Below, in pieces: positions 22,581 through 23,261 of a stretch of DNA of 23,261 bases. The position numbers were made by a program, and so were the translations under genes. Origin of the DNA: Bacillota bacterium (lineage in GTDB: Bacteria > Bacillota > UBA4882 > UBA8346); the NCBI GenBank assembly GCA_023415835.1, contig JAEZJK010000006.1:1-23261 (forward strand), written 5' to 3'. Each line of letters opens with the position of its first letter. The stretch's first letter is position 1. The notes below the pieces were generated by a model, which did no database searches, was not told where the DNA came from, and saw only the letters and a list, made by a program, of their open reading frames with translations.

Positions 22581-22636
22581 ATTCTTAATTTTATATTCTT
22601 ATTACAAAAAACATAATTAAAGGAGCTGATGCATTC

Positions 22637-23261
22637 ATGAAATTGAATTTTACCGAAACGGTATTACGCGACGCCAATCAATCGTTGATTGCCACCCGGA
22701 TGCCCTTTGCCGATTTTGAAGGAATACTGGAAGAAATGGACAGAGCCGGTTATTACTCTTTAGAGTGCTGGGGCGGAGCTACTTTTGATTCTTGTTTGCG
22801 TTATCTTAGTGAAGATCCATGGGAAAGGTTGCGTAAAATCAGGGCCAAAGTCAAAAACACCAAATTGCAAATGCTGCTGCGAGGACAAAATATTCTCGGT
22901 TATAAGCATTATCCCGATGATGTTGTGAGAAAATTTGTAGCCCACGCCGTTCAAAACGGCATCGATATTTTCCGAATCTTCGATGCCCTCAATGATTTTC
23001 GGAATATTGAAGTTGCCGTAGATGAAACTTTGAAACAAGGCGTTCATGCCCAAGGTTGTATTTGTTATACCACCAGCCCGATCCATAACTTGGAGAGATA
23101 TGTTGCAATGGGCAAACAACTTGAAGACATGGGAGTTAATTCCATATGCATCAAGGATATGGCCGGAATTATGGGACCGCAAGAAGCCTATGATTTGGTA
23201 GTAGCATTAAAGAAGAGCGTGAAAATTCCCATATTCCTTCATACCCATTCCACCACCGGAT
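22637..23261 (+). CDS. oadA: Oxaloacetate decarboxylase alpha / pyruvate carboxylase subunit B carboxyltransferase (5' part)
   Basis: The frame is open from ATG 22637 to the window end (208 codons), so the gene is cut on the right. The visible part is the TIM-barrel carboxyltransferase domain that moves CO2 between oxaloacetate or pyruvate and biotin. Motifs are LRDANQSL (metal Asp, residues 10-17), ECWGGATFDSCLRYL, LRGQN, RIFDALND, CIKDMAGI (the Lys that is carboxylated and binds metal) and HTHSTTG (metal-binding His pair). AGGAG at 22621-22625 precedes the ATG. The missing C-terminal part should contain the conserved helical domain and perhaps a biotinyl domain. Whether it works in a Na+-pumping decarboxylase or in a two-subunit pyruvate carboxylase depends on its neighbours outside the window. 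Confidence 0.92.
   Translation, partial: MKLNFTETVLRDANQSLIATRMPFADFEGILEEMDRAGYYSLECWGGATFDSCLRYLSEDPWERLRKIRAKVKNTKLQMLLRGQNILGYKHYPDDVVRKFVAHAVQNGIDIFRIFDALNDFRNIEVAVDETLKQGVHAQGCICYTTSPIHNLERYVAMGKQLEDMGVNSICIKDMAGIMGPQEAYDLVVALKKSVKIPIFLHTHSTTG

Noticed and set aside
1..23261. CRISPR arrays, insertion sequences, phage genes or att sites
   Set aside because: No regularly spaced repeats, transposase or integrase motifs were found on either strand. The tRNA-Pro gene has no integrase or repeated 3' end nearby.

Overview
The window (about 23 kb, moderately AT-rich, dense, almost all genes on the + strand) looks like chromosomal core of an anaerobic, fermentative Bacillota-type bacterium. The evidence is an Rnf complex in the clostridial order (D-G-E-A-B visible), strong Shine-Dalgarno sites, frequent TTG/GTG starts, many intrinsic terminators, an S-box (SAM-I) riboswitch on metK, and the accD-accA-pfkA-pyk order. 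A CsgG-like/PEGA exported protein hints at, but does not prove, an outer membrane as in diderm Bacillota lineages. No IS element, phage gene or CRISPR array was seen.

Layout. 1-3202: end of the rnf operon (partial rnfD, rnfG, rnfE, rnfA, rnfB), closed by a terminator. 3348-5723: an exported CsgG/PEGA protein and a convergent MOP-superfamily membrane protein that share a terminator hairpin. 5919-7325: corA with its own near-consensus promoter and an unusually long, structured leader. Two nested helices are followed by a helix that buries the Shine-Dalgarno region and start codon. This is the best candidate here for an undescribed regulatory system. 7495-7656: a complete tRNA-Pro(CGG) unit on the - strand (promoter, gene with CCA, terminator). 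7694-9280: a beta-CASP metallo-beta-lactamase ribonuclease. 9386-9733: a protein with the S-adenosylmethionine decarboxylase fold in which the catalytic Ser, His and Cys all appear to be replaced. 9919-12799: a tldD/tldE metalloprotease pair.

12920-17945: a small conserved-type protein, then accD, accA, pfkA, pyk and a thioredoxin, tightly spaced. They link lower glycolysis to malonyl-CoA synthesis. 18005-19572: metK under a strong promoter, an extra leader hairpin, a SAM-I riboswitch and a terminator. 19764-20633: an orphan NarL/LuxR-type response regulator with a degenerate receiver, followed by a 59-residue Flp-type pilin gene. 20734-22398: a TGS-domain/uridine-kinase-like fusion. 22436-23261: a promoter, a leader with a terminator-like hairpin, and the 5' part of an oxaloacetate decarboxylase/pyruvate carboxylase carboxyltransferase subunit that runs off the window.

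Together the genes describe energy conservation by ferredoxin:NAD oxidation with ion pumping (Rnf), ATP-linked glycolysis, fatty-acid initiation, C3/C4 carboxyl transfer, SAM supply, and Mg2+ import under apparent RNA control. Functional calls rest on motif recognition by eye. No database search was run.
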